Assembly (NCBI RefSeq): GCF_014648655.1
Contig: NZ_BMRN01000023.1
Coordinates: 1-64,000 of the forward strand
Source of the DNA: Streptomyces atratus
GTDB lineage: Bacteria; Actinomycetota; Actinomycetes; Streptomycetales; Streptomycetaceae
Direction of reading: 5' to 3'
Length of the DNA stretch: 64,000 bases
The notes under the pieces were generated by a model. That model saw only the letters and a list, made by a program, of their open reading frames with translations, made no database searches and was not told the DNA's origin. Every line of letters starts with the position of its first letter. The stretch's first letter is position 1. Positions 34,367 to 42,855 of this stretch are shown here, in pieces. The position numbers and the translations under genes were made by a program.

Positions 34367-36100
34367 TTACACACCCAGCGGGACGACCCACTCGATGACG
34401 GTGCCACTCGGGTCGTTCGAAGACAGGCTGAACGTGCCGCCCATCTCCTCCGCGCGCCTGCAGAGGTTGGCCAGGCCGCTGCGGCGGGTGACCGCCGGGT
34501 CGATCCCGCGGCCGTTGTCGGCCACGCGCAGCTGCAGGGCGGCGCCGGTGACATCGACGCTGACGTCGACGGTGGTGGCGTGTGCGTGCCGAGCGGCGTT
34601 GGACAGGGCCTCGCCGAGCACGGCCAGCAACTGTTCGGCCTGTTCGGCGGACACGGCCGTGTCCAGCAACCCGGTCATGCGTAGAGCCGGGGCAAAGGCA
34701 AGCGATTCGGTGGCCCATTCAGTGGCCGCCACCAGCTGGGCGCGCAGCCCGCTGCCGGGACGGGTCTGATCGTGCTCGCGCAGGCCGTAGATGGTGGAAC
34801 GGATGATCTTGATGGTGTCATCCAGGTCGTTCACAACCCGCTGGATCCGCTCGCCGACCTGCGGTCGGTCGGTCACTCGGCCCAGCGTGGACTGCAACGA
34901 CAGCGCGCCGGCGAACAGCCGCTGGATGACCAGGTCATGCAGGTCTCGGGCAATCCTGTCGCGGTCATTGAGCACGAGCATGCGCTCCGTGTCCCGCCGG
35001 TGCTCAGCGACGTCCAAGGCCAACGCAGCCTGGTTGCCGAACCCGGTGACCATGTCGACAACGGCGTCCGTGAAGAAAGCGCTGCCCGGTACGTTCGCCA
35101 CCTGCAGCACCCCGCGGACGTGCTCCCGGGTGCCGAGCGGTACGAAGAACGCCGGCCCCAGCTCCACCACCGAGGCGCTGCCGCCCTCGGCGCGCGGGTC
35201 GGCGCTCACGGCATCACTGACGATCCTCTCCCCGGACGTGAAGACCTTCGCAGCCAGCGCCGCGGCGGGCAGCACCAGCCCGCGGACCTCCTCGGCCAAC
35301 GCTCCCGAGGCGGCCTCGATGACCAACTCGCCGCGGTCACCGACCGGCACCCCCAAGGTGACCAGGTCCGCACCGGCCATCTCCCGCACGGTGGCCGTGA
35401 CAGACTCCAGCACCGCGGCGGGCTCCACACCGGACAGCAGGCTACGCGTCAGCTCGTTGCTGGCCGCCAGCCACCGCTGTCGGCGGTCCGCATCCTCGTA
35501 CAGCCGGGCGTTGTCGATCGCCACACCGGCCGCCGCGGCCAGGGTCCGCAGCACCGCCTCGTCGTCGGTGTCGAACTCCGCTCCGCTCTGTTTGTTGGTC
35601 AGGTACAGGTTTCCGAAGACCTGGTCGCGGACCCGGATGGGGGCGCCGAGGAAGCTGGTCATCGGCGGATGCCCGGAGGGGAAGCCGACAGACGCCGGAT
35701 GCTGGGCCAGGTTCGCCAGGCGCAGTGGTTCCGGGTGACGGATGAGCTGCCCGAGGATGCCCTCGCCGCGCGGGTAGTGCCCGATCCGGGCGATGGCCTC
35801 CTCGTCGATGCCGACCGTGACGAACTGCTTGATCGTGCCTTCCTCGCCCAGGACGCCGAGTGCCCCGTATCGGGCGTCGACCAGGGTGACCGCCGACTCC
35901 ACGATGCGGCGCAGCACCACCTCCAGGTCCAGGTCGGAGCCGACCGCCAGCACCGCGTCCAGCAGCGTGTGGACCCGGTCCCGGGCCCCCTGAGCCTGCG
36001 TCACCTGCTGCTGCAGGTCCTCCAGCAGTGCATCCAGCCGCAGCTGTGGAGACATCCCGGATGTCTCCACCTCACGCGAATCCTGCGCGCGCTCGTCCAC
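34367..36100 (-). CDS. devS: DevS/DosS-like two-GAF sensor histidine kinase
   Basis: A 577-residue kinase read from GTG 36,100, placed 5 bases after AGGGAG; upstream in-frame starts are weaker. GAF-A (about 58-200) carries the SGHPPMTSFLG segment; His144 falls where the haem proximal His of DosS/DosT lies (by motif comparison, inferred). GAF-B spans about 225-365. The HisKA_3 dimerisation helix DRDRIARDLHDLVIQRLFA has His388, followed by a HATPase domain with NAARHAHA and DNGRGID motifs. It would sense oxygen, NO or redox through haem and phosphorylate DevR. It is 10 kb from devR, unlike the usual adjacent arrangement. Confidence 0.92.
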   Translation of the reverse strand: MDERAQDSREVETSGMSPQLRLDALLEDLQQQVTQAQGARDRVHTLLDAVLAVGSDLDLEVVLRRIVESAVTLVDARYGALGVLGEEGTIKQFVTVGIDEEAIARIGHYPRGEGILGQLIRHPEPLRLANLAQHPASVGFPSGHPPMTSFLGAPIRVRDQVFGNLYLTNKQSGAEFDTDDEAVLRTLAAAAGVAIDNARLYEDADRRQRWLAASNELTRSLLSGVEPAAVLESVTATVREMAGADLVTLGVPVGDRGELVIEAASGALAEEVRGLVLPAAALAAKVFTSGERIVSDAVSADPRAEGGSASVVELGPAFFVPLGTREHVRGVLQVANVPGSAFFTDAVVDMVTGFGNQAALALDVAEHRRDTERMLVLNDRDRIARDLHDLVIQRLFAGALSLQSTLGRVTDRPQVGERIQRVVNDLDDTIKIIRSTIYGLREHDQTRPGSGLRAQLVAATEWATESLAFAPALRMTGLLDTAVSAEQAEQLLAVLGEALSNAARHAHATTVDVSVDVTGAALQLRVADNGRGIDPAVTRRSGLANLCRRAEEMGGTFSLSSNDPSGTVIEWVVPLGV

Positions 36101-36469
36101 CACAGCTCCCTTTACCGTCTCGCTGGCCCACCCCAAGGATGCCCGACGGGTCGAACCCGTTCGACGGCACCCTGGAGAGCAGCGAGGCAGGTCTCAGGAA
36201 GGGTGGGCAGATAGGTGATCGTCCCATGGCCGGGCCCGATGACCTCGGTTGTGACGTGGATCAGAGCCGTAGTTCAGGGTGCCCGGGCCGACGTCGTACA
36301 AGGGAGAGTCGGGTGACATCCAGTAGGCCCCCGACAGACGGGCGAATCTTGGTGGTGGCTGCGGATCCGTGTTGCTGCTGGTTTTCTCCATGAAGCGGGA
36401 GCGGCGGGAGCAGCCGGGCGGCGCCCCTGCCGACGGCCGGGGCGCCGCTCAGCTCAGGGCCGGGACCTG
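36101..36469. other. Intergenic region with overlapping palindromes, no confident gene
   Basis: Upstream of devS at 36,140-36,165 lie nested inverted repeats (ACGGGT-CGA-ACCCGT and GTCGAA-CCCG-TTCGAC). A 65-codon minus frame at 36,194-36,391 has AT-richer third positions than its neighbours and no recognised family; I do not call it a gene. Confidence 0.35.
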
Positions 36470-36640
36470 AACATCGTGCGCGTGCACCGCCGCTGGGGCA
36501 TGGCCAACATTCCCAAGGTGGGCCGGCTCCGGTTCCGGTGGACCAAGGACCTGCCCGTGGGCAGGCACGCCAACGCGGAGAACCGGATCACCGGGGCACG
36601 GCTGGTCAAGGACGCGCTCGGCCGGCACATTGCGAAGTGG
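36470..36640 (+). pseudogene. Fragment of an IS605-family TnpB (OrfB)
   Basis: The frame reads IVRVHRRWGMANIPKVGRLR, FRWTKDLPVGRHANAENRIT and ARLVKDALGRHIA, which matches the N-terminal region of TnpB/OrfB proteins of IS200/IS605 elements (NRRWG...IPKVGWVRFRWSR...). The RuvC nuclease core and the zinc ribbon are absent. No terminal hairpins were recognised, so only a scrap of the insertion sequence remains. Confidence 0.65.
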
Positions 36641-36697
36641 CTGTCCGAACAGACGACTGGTCGGCGGCGTCACAACAGCCTGGTTCGCACGCAAGCA

Positions 36698-36825
36698 CAG
36701 GCAGGGAGCCTTCTCGCCGGAGTGAAGCGATGTTCCTCGAGATCTTCGAGTCTGACGCGTGCCGGTGTACAGTCAAGAACGCCCTTGACCTGCACAAAGC
36801 AGGCAGGGAGCCGTCTCCCAGGAGT
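36698..36825 (+). repeat. Duplicated panD leader segment
   Basis: Two 26-base direct repeats, 36,698-36,723 and 36,800-36,825, identical at 23 positions (both begin CAGGCAGGGAGCC and end GGAGT). Each places a GGAG ribosome site just before an ATG (36,730 and 36,831). This looks like a short tandem duplication of the panD leader. Confidence 0.65.
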
Positions 36826-36876
36826 CCAAAATGCTGCGTACTCTGGTCAAGTCCAAGATCCATCGTGCCACCGTGA
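36730..36876 (+). CDS. Possible upstream ORF overlapping the panD start
   Basis: A 48-codon frame from ATG 36,730 with GGAG 7 bases upstream. It overlaps the first 46 bases of panD in another frame. It contains several Cys and Ser codons and has no recognised family. It may be a translated leader affecting panD, or a by-product of the leader duplication. Evidence is limited to the start signal. Confidence 0.2.
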   Translation: MFLEIFESDACRCTVKNALDLHKAGREPSPRSPKCCVLWSSPRSIVPP

Positions 36877-37256
36877 CTCAGGCCGACCTGCACTACGTCG
36901 GTTCCGTCACCGTGGATGCCGCACTCATGGAAGCCGCGGATCTTCTGCCCGGCGAGCTCGTGCACATCGTCGACATCGACAACGGTGCCCGACTGGAGAC
37001 ATACGTCATCGAGGGCGAACGCGGCTCCGGTGTCATCGGTATCAATGGCGCCGCCGCCCACCTCGTCCACCCCGGTGACCTGGTCATCCTGATCAGCTAC
37101 GCACAGGTCGACGACGCCGAGGCCCGTGGACTGACCCCGCGCATCGTGCACGTCGACGCCGGTAACCGTATCGTCGCGCTCGGCGCCGATGCCTCCGAGC
37201 CCGTACCCGGCACCGCCACCGAACGGAGCCCGCACGCAGTCCCCGCGGCGCGCTGA
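36831..37256 (+). CDS. panD: Aspartate 1-decarboxylase (pyruvoyl enzyme)
   Basis: A 141-residue proenzyme starting [19 protein letters not shown]. Self-cleavage occurs at Gly-Ser in YVGSVTVD (Ser25), making the pyruvoyl group. Other conserved text: [41 protein letters not shown]. It converts aspartate to beta-alanine for pantothenate and coenzyme A. The ending is longer than in E. coli. ATG follows AGGAG by 5 bases. A GNAT gene follows 30 bases later, probably in the same operon. Confidence 0.97.
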   Translation: MLRTLVKSKIHRATVTQADLHYVGSVTVDAALMEAADLLPGELVHIVDIDNGARLETYVIEGERGSGVIGINGAAAHLVHPGDLVILISYAQVDDAEARGLTPRIVHVDAGNRIVALGADASEPVPGTATERSPHAVPAAR

Positions 37257-37286
37257 CCCGGCTCGACCACCGAGGGAGTACCCGCC

Positions 37287-37646
37287 ATGGCGGAACAGAC
37301 CGACCGGATCGAACTCGACATCCGCGACGACCGCGCGAGCGGCAACCTGCTCGCGTACGAGAACGGCAAGGCCGTTGGAGTCATCGCGTACTTCGTGATG
37401 GACGGCGACCCCGCCGCGCTCGTGGCCGTGCACACCGTCGTCGAACCCGGTCACGAGGGCAAGGGCATCGCCGGTGCCCTCGTCCAGGAGTTCTACGCCA
37501 TGGCGGGCCTTGAGGGCGTCCCTGTCGTCCCGCTCTGCTCGTACGCCGCGAAGTGGGCGCAGCGCCACCCCGACCAGGCTCCCGAAGCCCCGGCCGAACT
37601 GGTGGAGCAGGCGAAGGTCCAGCTCACGTCCCACCCCGAACTGTAA
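37287..37646 (+). CDS. Small GNAT-type N-acetyltransferase (COG2388-like)
   Basis: A 119-residue protein. The acetyl-CoA-binding loop reads HEGKGIAGALVQEF, preceded by the beta strand VAVHTVVEP, and the ending has the conserved VPLCSYAAKWAQRHP of the small YjdJ-like group. It probably acetylates a small molecule or protein. It lies directly downstream of panD. Regulators of PanZ type also are GNAT proteins that act on PanD, but this protein is of a different subgroup, so such a link is speculative. Confidence 0.88.
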   Translation: MAEQTDRIELDIRDDRASGNLLAYENGKAVGVIAYFVMDGDPAALVAVHTVVEPGHEGKGIAGALVQEFYAMAGLEGVPVVPLCSYAAKWAQRHPDQAPEAPAELVEQAKVQLTSHPEL

Positions 37647-37681
37647 TGATCCCATCGGCCGGGAGATGTACCGTTCGGCCG

Positions 37682-38308
37682 ATGACACTCGCCCTGCTGC
37701 ACACCTCCCCGGTCCATGTCCCGGTCTTCGACGCGCTCCGGGACACGGACCATCCCGGACTCGGCCTGCGTCATCTCGTGCACGAGGACCTGCTCACCCG
37801 GGCGAGGGAATCGGGCCCGGAGGCAGTGTCGGGCAAGATCAGGGCGCTGCTCGCGGGCGCCGTCGCCGAGGGTGCCTCCGCAGTGCTCTGTACCTGTTCG
37901 ACGATCGGTGGGGTCGCGGAGTCGGCCGCGGCGACGCTCGGCGTTCCCGTGCTGCGTGTCGACCGCCCGATGGCGGCCGCTGCTGCGGAACGGGAACGCG
38001 TGGTGGTACTCGCGACCGAATCCGCGACCCTGGGGCCGACCCTCGCGCTGCTCGCCGAAGAAGCGGGGGACCGGCCCGTCGAGGTCCGTACCGTGATGGT
38101 CGACGGTGCCTGGGCGTGCTTCGAAGCCGGTGACCGTGACGGCTGTCTGGACCTGGTCGCGGCCGCGGTCGATGCGGTGACGGACGCCGATGTGATCGTG
38201 CTGGCACAGGTGTCCATGGCCGATGCGGTCACCCGTACGGCCACTCGGATCCCGGTGCTCTCCAGCCCCCGGCCGGGCCTCGCCGCCGCGGCCGCCGCCG
38301 CGCGCTGA
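37682..38308 (+). CDS. Aspartate/glutamate racemase-superfamily protein
   Basis: A 208-residue protein. The catalytic cysteine is in VLCTCSTIGG and a second lies at GAWACFEAGD, where the superfamily puts its second base. It begins MTLALLHTSPVHVPVFDAL, similar to hydantoin racemase or arylmalonate decarboxylase relatives. The C-terminus is Ala-rich. Substrate is unknown. The gap to the GNAT gene is 35 bases, so it may belong to the panD transcript. Confidence 0.85.
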   Translation: MTLALLHTSPVHVPVFDALRDTDHPGLGLRHLVHEDLLTRARESGPEAVSGKIRALLAGAVAEGASAVLCTCSTIGGVAESAAATLGVPVLRVDRPMAAAAAERERVVVLATESATLGPTLALLAEEAGDRPVEVRTVMVDGAWACFEAGDRDGCLDLVAAAVDAVTDADVIVLAQVSMADAVTRTATRIPVLSSPRPGLAAAAAAAR

Positions 38309-38434
38309 CCTGCCGTTCGGGTTCCGGACCTGCGCGGATCATTCGGAACCTGTACGTATGGACTCACCAGGCGCGGGCAGCCGGTCCGAGGGACGGTGGA
38401 AGGAGATCCACCCCGAACCGCTCGGAGGCCCCCG

Positions 38435-38632
38435 ATGACCGATCCGTACCCCGACCCCGTGCCACCGGCGCCCACCCCGGGACCGATGCCGGGGCCTCCG
38501 GCGCCGCTGCCGGAGCCACCGCCTCCGCCGCCGGGCCCCGTCCCGCCCGGTCCGTCACCGGATCCGATTCCGCAGCCGCCCACCCCCAAGCCGCCGCCGG
38601 CGCCGGAGCCGTCACCCCGGTCGGCCGGATGA
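38435..38632 (+). CDS. Short proline-rich protein
   Basis: A 65-residue peptide, about half proline, starting MTDPYPDPVPPAPTPG. ATG 38,435 has CGGAGG ending 8 bases upstream. No signal peptide or domain. It could be a real small protein of the type common in Streptomyces or a chance frame in C-rich DNA; the ribosome site is the main support. Confidence 0.5.
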   Translation: MTDPYPDPVPPAPTPGPMPGPPAPLPEPPPPPPGPVPPGPSPDPIPQPPTPKPPPAPEPSPRSAG

Positions 38633-38693
38633 GTCGGCCGGATGACCGCTGCCCGGTGCACGTCGCGGGCTCTGCTTTCTCGGACGGTAAGCC

Positions 38694-38860
38694 TCAGGCC
38701 CCGGCCAGGACGGCGTTCGCCCGCGCGGTGACCTCGGTGAGTACGCGGCCTGCCGCTGCCAGGTCCTCGGTCGGCAGACCCGCGTACAGCCGGGCCGTGA
38801 TATCCGCGACGCCGGCCCTGTTCGCATGCAGGCGGTCACGGCCTGCGGGTGTGAGGCCGA
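38694..38860 (-). pseudogene. C-terminal remnant of a MarR-family regulator
   Basis: The minus frame reads ARVGLTPAGRDRLHANRAGV, ARLYAGLPTEDLAAAGRVL and TEVTARANAVLAGA then stop. This is the wing end and dimerisation helix of MarR proteins. The DNA-binding part is missing: upstream of about 38,860 the text no longer resembles MarR. Confidence 0.75.
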
Positions 38861-39016
38861 CGCGGGCTGCGCTGTGGCTGCGTGGGAATCGAGCCGCTTG
38901 CCGTGGCGGCGGCCATTACCCCTGGCTCGACGACCCCCGCCGATTCACCCGGACCGTCGGGGCGTTCCTCACTCAGGGGCGTGGCGGGCAGGCGGTCTGA
39001 CTCGACCGGGCGGAAC

Positions 39017-40432
39017 TCAGACGGTGGGCGGCCGCACCGGCGCCGGTCCCAGTGTGGTGCTGCCGGGAGCGGCCCGGTGCCCGAGCCCGGTCCGGTACGC
39101 GTCCATCGCCGCCTCGGTACGGCCCAGACGTCGTAGCAGATCGCCCAGGAGCCGGCAGATGTCCGCGAGATCACCTGCGGCGCCCGCTCGCTCCAGCAGG
39201 GCCAGCGCGGTGACGTAGTGCTCCTCTGCGGAATCGAGATCGCCCCGATCCTCGTGGATGAGGCCGAGCAGCCGGTGCGCGCCGCCGGCGTGGACCGAGC
39301 CCCGGTCGGGGTGCAGTTCGCCCAGGAGCCGATGCAGCAACTCTTGGGCCTGGGCCGCCTTGCCACGCCGGCGCAGCACATCGGCCAGCTCCACCTCGAC
39401 CTGTGCCGTGTACAGGGCGGCCCGCTTCGACGCCAGCATGTCGCGGGCGGCGCGCAGCTCGGTTTCGGCACCGGACAGGTCGCCGTCCTGTGCGTGGACA
39501 TAGCCGCGCATCCAGTGGCAGTGCGCCAACTCCGTACGGATCTGGAGCTGTTGATAGATCTCGGCCGCCTTGGCGAGGGAAGCGTCGGCTTCCGTGGTGC
39601 GGCCCGCTGCGATGAGCGTGCGTGCGACGCTCCGGTGCAGTCCGGCGACCAGCTCCGGATCGGACACCTTCGGTGCGAGAGCCAGTGCCAGCTCACCCGC
39701 CTGTGCGGCGCGGGCATGGGCGCCCATGTCCATGTACGGCGCGATCACGGCCGTGTACAGCAGCAGGAGTGCGCCGGGGTCCTGCAGGCCGGAGGCGTTG
39801 AGCTCGTCGATGGCACTTTCCAGCAGGTAGCAGGCGTAACGGAGTTCACCCGCCAGTAGGTGGGCGACCGCCCGGCCGCGGACGGCAGGGGCGCGCCGGG
39901 GGAGCGGTGCGTCGGCGAGCAGCCTCTCCGCGGCCTCGAAGTGGCCGCGGGCCACGGGCAGATCGCCCGTCTCCAGTGCGCACTGGCCGAGCCCGAGCAG
40001 CGCTGCGGCGCGTTCGCTGTCGAGTCCGTGCCCGTCGGCCTCGGCGAGCAGCCGGGTGTAGGTGGCGGCGGCGTCCTCGGCGGCGCCGGTGGCCAGTGTC
40101 CGTTGGGCCTCGACGAGCTTCAGTCGCAGATCTGTGGCGAGATGGGCGGGGCGTCCGGTCGCCAGTTCCTCGTACGTCACGCCGAGCCGGTCCGCGAGGT
40201 GGCGCACGGCCGCTTCCGACGGGCGGACCCGGCCCGCCTCCAGGGTGGAGACATAGGCAGGGGTGTAGGAGGGCTCGGCGAGCTGCCGCTGGGTCAGTCC
40301 GCGTTCGGCGCGAAGCCTTTGTACGCGCCGACCGACGGCTCCGGGATCGTCGTGGCCCGGGCCGTGCGCGTCGTCCGGCCCGTGGCCGGAGCCGGCTCCG
40401 GTGCCTCGTCTTGTTGTGCGCTTCTCGTTCAT
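39017..40432 (-). CDS. XRE-family regulator with tetratricopeptide repeats
   Basis: A 471-residue protein from ATG 40,432 (AGAAGGGG upstream). After a charged Gly-rich start, an XRE helix-turn-helix occupies about 35-95 (VQRLRAERGLTQRQLAE, YVSTLEAGRVRPSEA). From 110 to 455 there are 8 or so helical TPR repeats such as ALLGLGQCALETGDLPVARG. This build is used by peptide-responsive or protein-partner-responsive regulators. It is divergent from a secreted M64 peptidase gene with an inverted repeat between them, so it may control that gene. Confidence 0.9.
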   Translation of the reverse strand: MNEKRTTRRGTGAGSGHGPDDAHGPGHDDPGAVGRRVQRLRAERGLTQRQLAEPSYTPAYVSTLEAGRVRPSEAAVRHLADRLGVTYEELATGRPAHLATDLRLKLVEAQRTLATGAAEDAAATYTRLLAEADGHGLDSERAAALLGLGQCALETGDLPVARGHFEAAERLLADAPLPRRAPAVRGRAVAHLLAGELRYACYLLESAIDELNASGLQDPGALLLLYTAVIAPYMDMGAHARAAQAGELALALAPKVSDPELVAGLHRSVARTLIAAGRTTEADASLAKAAEIYQQLQIRTELAHCHWMRGYVHAQDGDLSGAETELRAARDMLASKRAALYTAQVEVELADVLRRRGKAAQAQELLHRLLGELHPDRGSVHAGGAHRLLGLIHEDRGDLDSAEEHYVTALALLERAGAAGDLADICRLLGDLLRRLGRTEAAMDAYRTGLGHRAAPGSTTLGPAPVRPPTV

Positions 40433-40549
40433 CGCGCCGCCCCTTCTGCCTCGCACGGCCTCGAAATGCGGCCCATGCATCGTAAATGCCCGGCTACGAG
40501 CCTCAATCACTCGGCCCCTGGGCCTTGTTCGGGGCCCCGCACCCTTCTA

Positions 40550-40579
40550 GGTTAAGCATCACATTAAGTCCATTTAACC
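40550..40579. promoter_or_regulatory. Inverted repeat between the XRE-TPR regulator and the peptidase gene
   Basis: GGTTAA (40,550-40,555) and TTAACC (40,574-40,579) lie in an AT-rich part of the 202-base divergent gap, 56 bases upstream of the peptidase start. It may be an operator of the XRE regulator. Confidence 0.45.
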
Positions 40580-40634
40580 AGTGAGTTATGTGCTGGTCGT
40601 GCCCCGGAAGTGCCCGGGACCAGAGGAGTTGTCC

Positions 40635-42050
40635 ATGCGCATACGCCCCCACACGCGCCGAACAGCAGTATCGATGACGGGACTTGCTCTCATCGGCCTC
40701 CTGGCGGCGACCGCCGCCACCACCCCCGCGTCAGCCACCCCCACGGGCACCGATGGTGGCCGGCGCGTCGAGGCCGAGTATTTCCCCGACCCCGGCGGCC
40801 CGGGCAGGACCGTGGAGGTCCCCGCCGCTTCCCCCGTGCAGAGGGGAAGAAGCGCCGCCGCCCCGCTGAGCGCCGCCGAGTCCGCACTCGACGGCGCGGT
40901 GGGCGAGCAGGCCGTGACGGGTCCCACCGACGACCGCCTGGACGTCGTGATCATCGGCGACGGCTACACGGCCGGCCAGCAGGACGACTTCCACGCGGAC
41001 GCCACCGCCAAGTGGGCCGACATCACCGCCCTGGAGCCGTACAAGAGCTACCAGGGTCTGTTCAATGTCTGGACCGTCGATGCCGTCTCCAACGAATCCG
41101 GCGTCAGCGGAGACCCCGGAGCGGACAGCGCCAAGGACACCGCACTCGGCAGCTATTTCTGGTGCTCGGACATCGAGCGGCTGATCTGCACCGACATCGA
41201 CAAGGTGGCCGCTTACGCCGCCAAGGCCCCGGCCGCGGACCTCGTGGTCGTCATCGCCAACTCCACCAAGTACGGCGGCGCGGGCTACTCCGGACTCCAG
41301 GCCGAGGGCCACCCCTTCAACGGAGTCTCCACACTCTCGTCCGACCACGCCTCGTCCGGCCTGATCGCCGCCCATGAGATCGGGCACTCGGTGGGCCTGC
41401 TCGACGACGAGTACACATACGAGGCGTACGGCACCTGGACCGGAGGCGAGCAGGGCGGAATCAACTCCACCACCTACACGCCCGCGCAACTCACCGAGAA
41501 GCGGGCCAAGTGGTACCGCTGGCTGGGGCAGAGCGACCCGGCGGGCGGCACGGTCGGCACGTACGAGGGCAGCGCCTACTACCCGTTCGGCATCTACCGC
41601 CCGACCGCTTCATCGATCATGCGCGAGCTGAGCAACACCGAATTCAACCTGCCGGGACGCGAGGCGATGATCGCCGGGTTCTACCGCGCGGGCAACGCAC
41701 TGAGCAGCACCGTCGACACGGACGCCACCATCGGACCCGGCCGCCGTATCGCGGTGACCCCGGCGGACCTCACCACTGTCGGCGCCAAGCCCCACACGCA
41801 CGGGCGGCCCGATGCCGCCACCGGCCTCGCCCGGACCGATCTGCGCTGGTACGTCGACGGCGTCGAGAAGGTCGCCGCCCGGGGACGTACCTCCGTCACC
41901 CCGGCCTCGCTCGGAGTCCACGCGGACGGCCGCAGCCACAAGGTGACCGCCGAGGCCGTGGACCGTACGGACGCCATTCGCGACCCCGCCGTCCGTGCCC
42001 TGGCCACTGACACCCTCACCTGGAGCGTCAGGCCGACCGGGCACCGGTAG
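40635..42050 (+). CDS. Secreted M64-family zinc metallopeptidase
   Basis: A 471-residue exported protease. ATG 40,635 follows GAGGAG by 7 bases. A signal peptide with core LIGLLAATAATTPASA is clear. The M64 domain begins DRLDVVIIGDGYTAGQ, contains YSGLQAEGHPFNGVSTL, and has the zinc motif HEIGHSVGLLDDEY with the third ligand in that segment; the Met-turn region is SSIMRELSNTEFNLPGREA. The C-terminal 100 residues form a beta-rich tail. It should act outside the cell on proteins; the family includes IgA1-type peptidases, but many soil members have unknown targets. Confidence 0.93.
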   Translation: MRIRPHTRRTAVSMTGLALIGLLAATAATTPASATPTGTDGGRRVEAEYFPDPGGPGRTVEVPAASPVQRGRSAAAPLSAAESALDGAVGEQAVTGPTDDRLDVVIIGDGYTAGQQDDFHADATAKWADITALEPYKSYQGLFNVWTVDAVSNESGVSGDPGADSAKDTALGSYFWCSDIERLICTDIDKVAAYAAKAPAADLVVVIANSTKYGGAGYSGLQAEGHPFNGVSTLSSDHASSGLIAAHEIGHSVGLLDDEYTYEAYGTWTGGEQGGINSTTYTPAQLTEKRAKWYRWLGQSDPAGGTVGTYEGSAYYPFGIYRPTASSIMRELSNTEFNLPGREAMIAGFYRAGNALSSTVDTDATIGPGRRIAVTPADLTTVGAKPHTHGRPDAATGLARTDLRWYVDGVEKVAARGRTSVTPASLGVHADGRSHKVTAEAVDRTDAIRDPAVRALATDTLTWSVRPTGHR

Positions 42051-42057
42051 CAGTTCC

Positions 42058-42855
42058 TCAGGCGATGATCGGGACGACGGCCTCGGGCGTCAGCATCCGG
42101 AAGGTGAACGCCTGATGGAAGTAGAGCCGGATGCTGGTCGCGTCGTGGTCCTGATAGCCGATCGACAGATCCTGGCCCAGGCACAGTTCGAAGTCGCCGC
42201 CACGGGTGGACAGAAGTACACCACCCGCGACGGCGGGCGCCCAGAGGATCCGGTCGTCGAGCTGCCGGGCCAGATGGGTGGCCACCGGATATCCGTGATC
42301 GGAGGTCTCGGTCGCCTCGGTGAAGGCATCGGCACCGAGCAGCAGCCGGTACGGCCCGTCGACACCGGCCAGCCGCAGTCGGGTGAGTGCCTGGCTGACG
42401 GTGGCCGGGTAGTCGCGGGCGTCGGCCGGCAGCGGCAGCGGGGAGTGCGAGGAACCGTCCCGAAGTCCGGTGATGCCGGCCGACGCGTACCCGTCGATGA
42501 TCGCCATGTCCTCGGCGAACGCACAGGTGCGGGCCGCCTCCTTGACGGGCTGCCAGTCGCTGTCGTCGGAACCGCGCTCGACGTCGTCCACGGCCGACCG
42601 GGTCACCGTGAACGGCACCCGCCAGTCGATGACGGGCACCGAGGTGCGGGCCCGGGCGAGCACGTCCGGCGTGGGGGGATCGATGTCGCGCAGATGACCG
42701 TCGCTGATGGCCGCCAGCCCGGGGCCGTCCGGGCCGGTCACGTCGACGACACGGCGGCCCGCCACATGGCGGCTGAAGGTGCGCCGGGCCTCTTCTTCGA
42801 TCTGGTCCCAGGCGGCTTCCGTGACAGGGGCGAGTTCGCGGTGGAGGTTGTTCAT
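42058..42855 (-). CDS. Family 1 encapsulin shell protein
   Basis: A 265-residue encapsulin with the HK97 phage-capsid fold. Recognisable text: MNNLHRELAPVTEAAWDQIEEEA, HVAGRRVVDVTGPDG, then WQPVKEAARTCAFAEDMAII and GQDLSIGYQDHD. Length matches the family (about 265). It self-assembles into a protein nanocompartment in the cytosol. The start overlaps the stop of the DyP gene by 4 bases (ATGA), so shell and cargo are made together. Confidence 0.96.
   Translation of the reverse strand: MNNLHRELAPVTEAAWDQIEEEARRTFSRHVAGRRVVDVTGPDGPGLAAISDGHLRDIDPPTPDVLARARTSVPVIDWRVPFTVTRSAVDDVERGSDDSDWQPVKEAARTCAFAEDMAIIDGYASAGITGLRDGSSHSPLPLPADARDYPATVSQALTRLRLAGVDGPYRLLLGADAFTEATETSDHGYPVATHLARQLDDRILWAPAVAGGVLLSTRGGDFELCLGQDLSIGYQDHDATSIRLYFHQAFTFRMLTPEAVVPIIA

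Noticed and set aside
36140-36165. A tRNA T-arm-like sequence (GGGTTCGACCC on the minus strand) that might mark an attachment site
   Set aside because: The loop is too short in the best pairing and no D-arm, anticodon arm or acceptor partner is found nearby; it is better explained as nested palindromes.
36194-36391. A 65-codon minus frame upstream of devS
   Set aside because: Third-position GC is lower than in neighbouring genes, no ribosome site is evident and no family is recognised.
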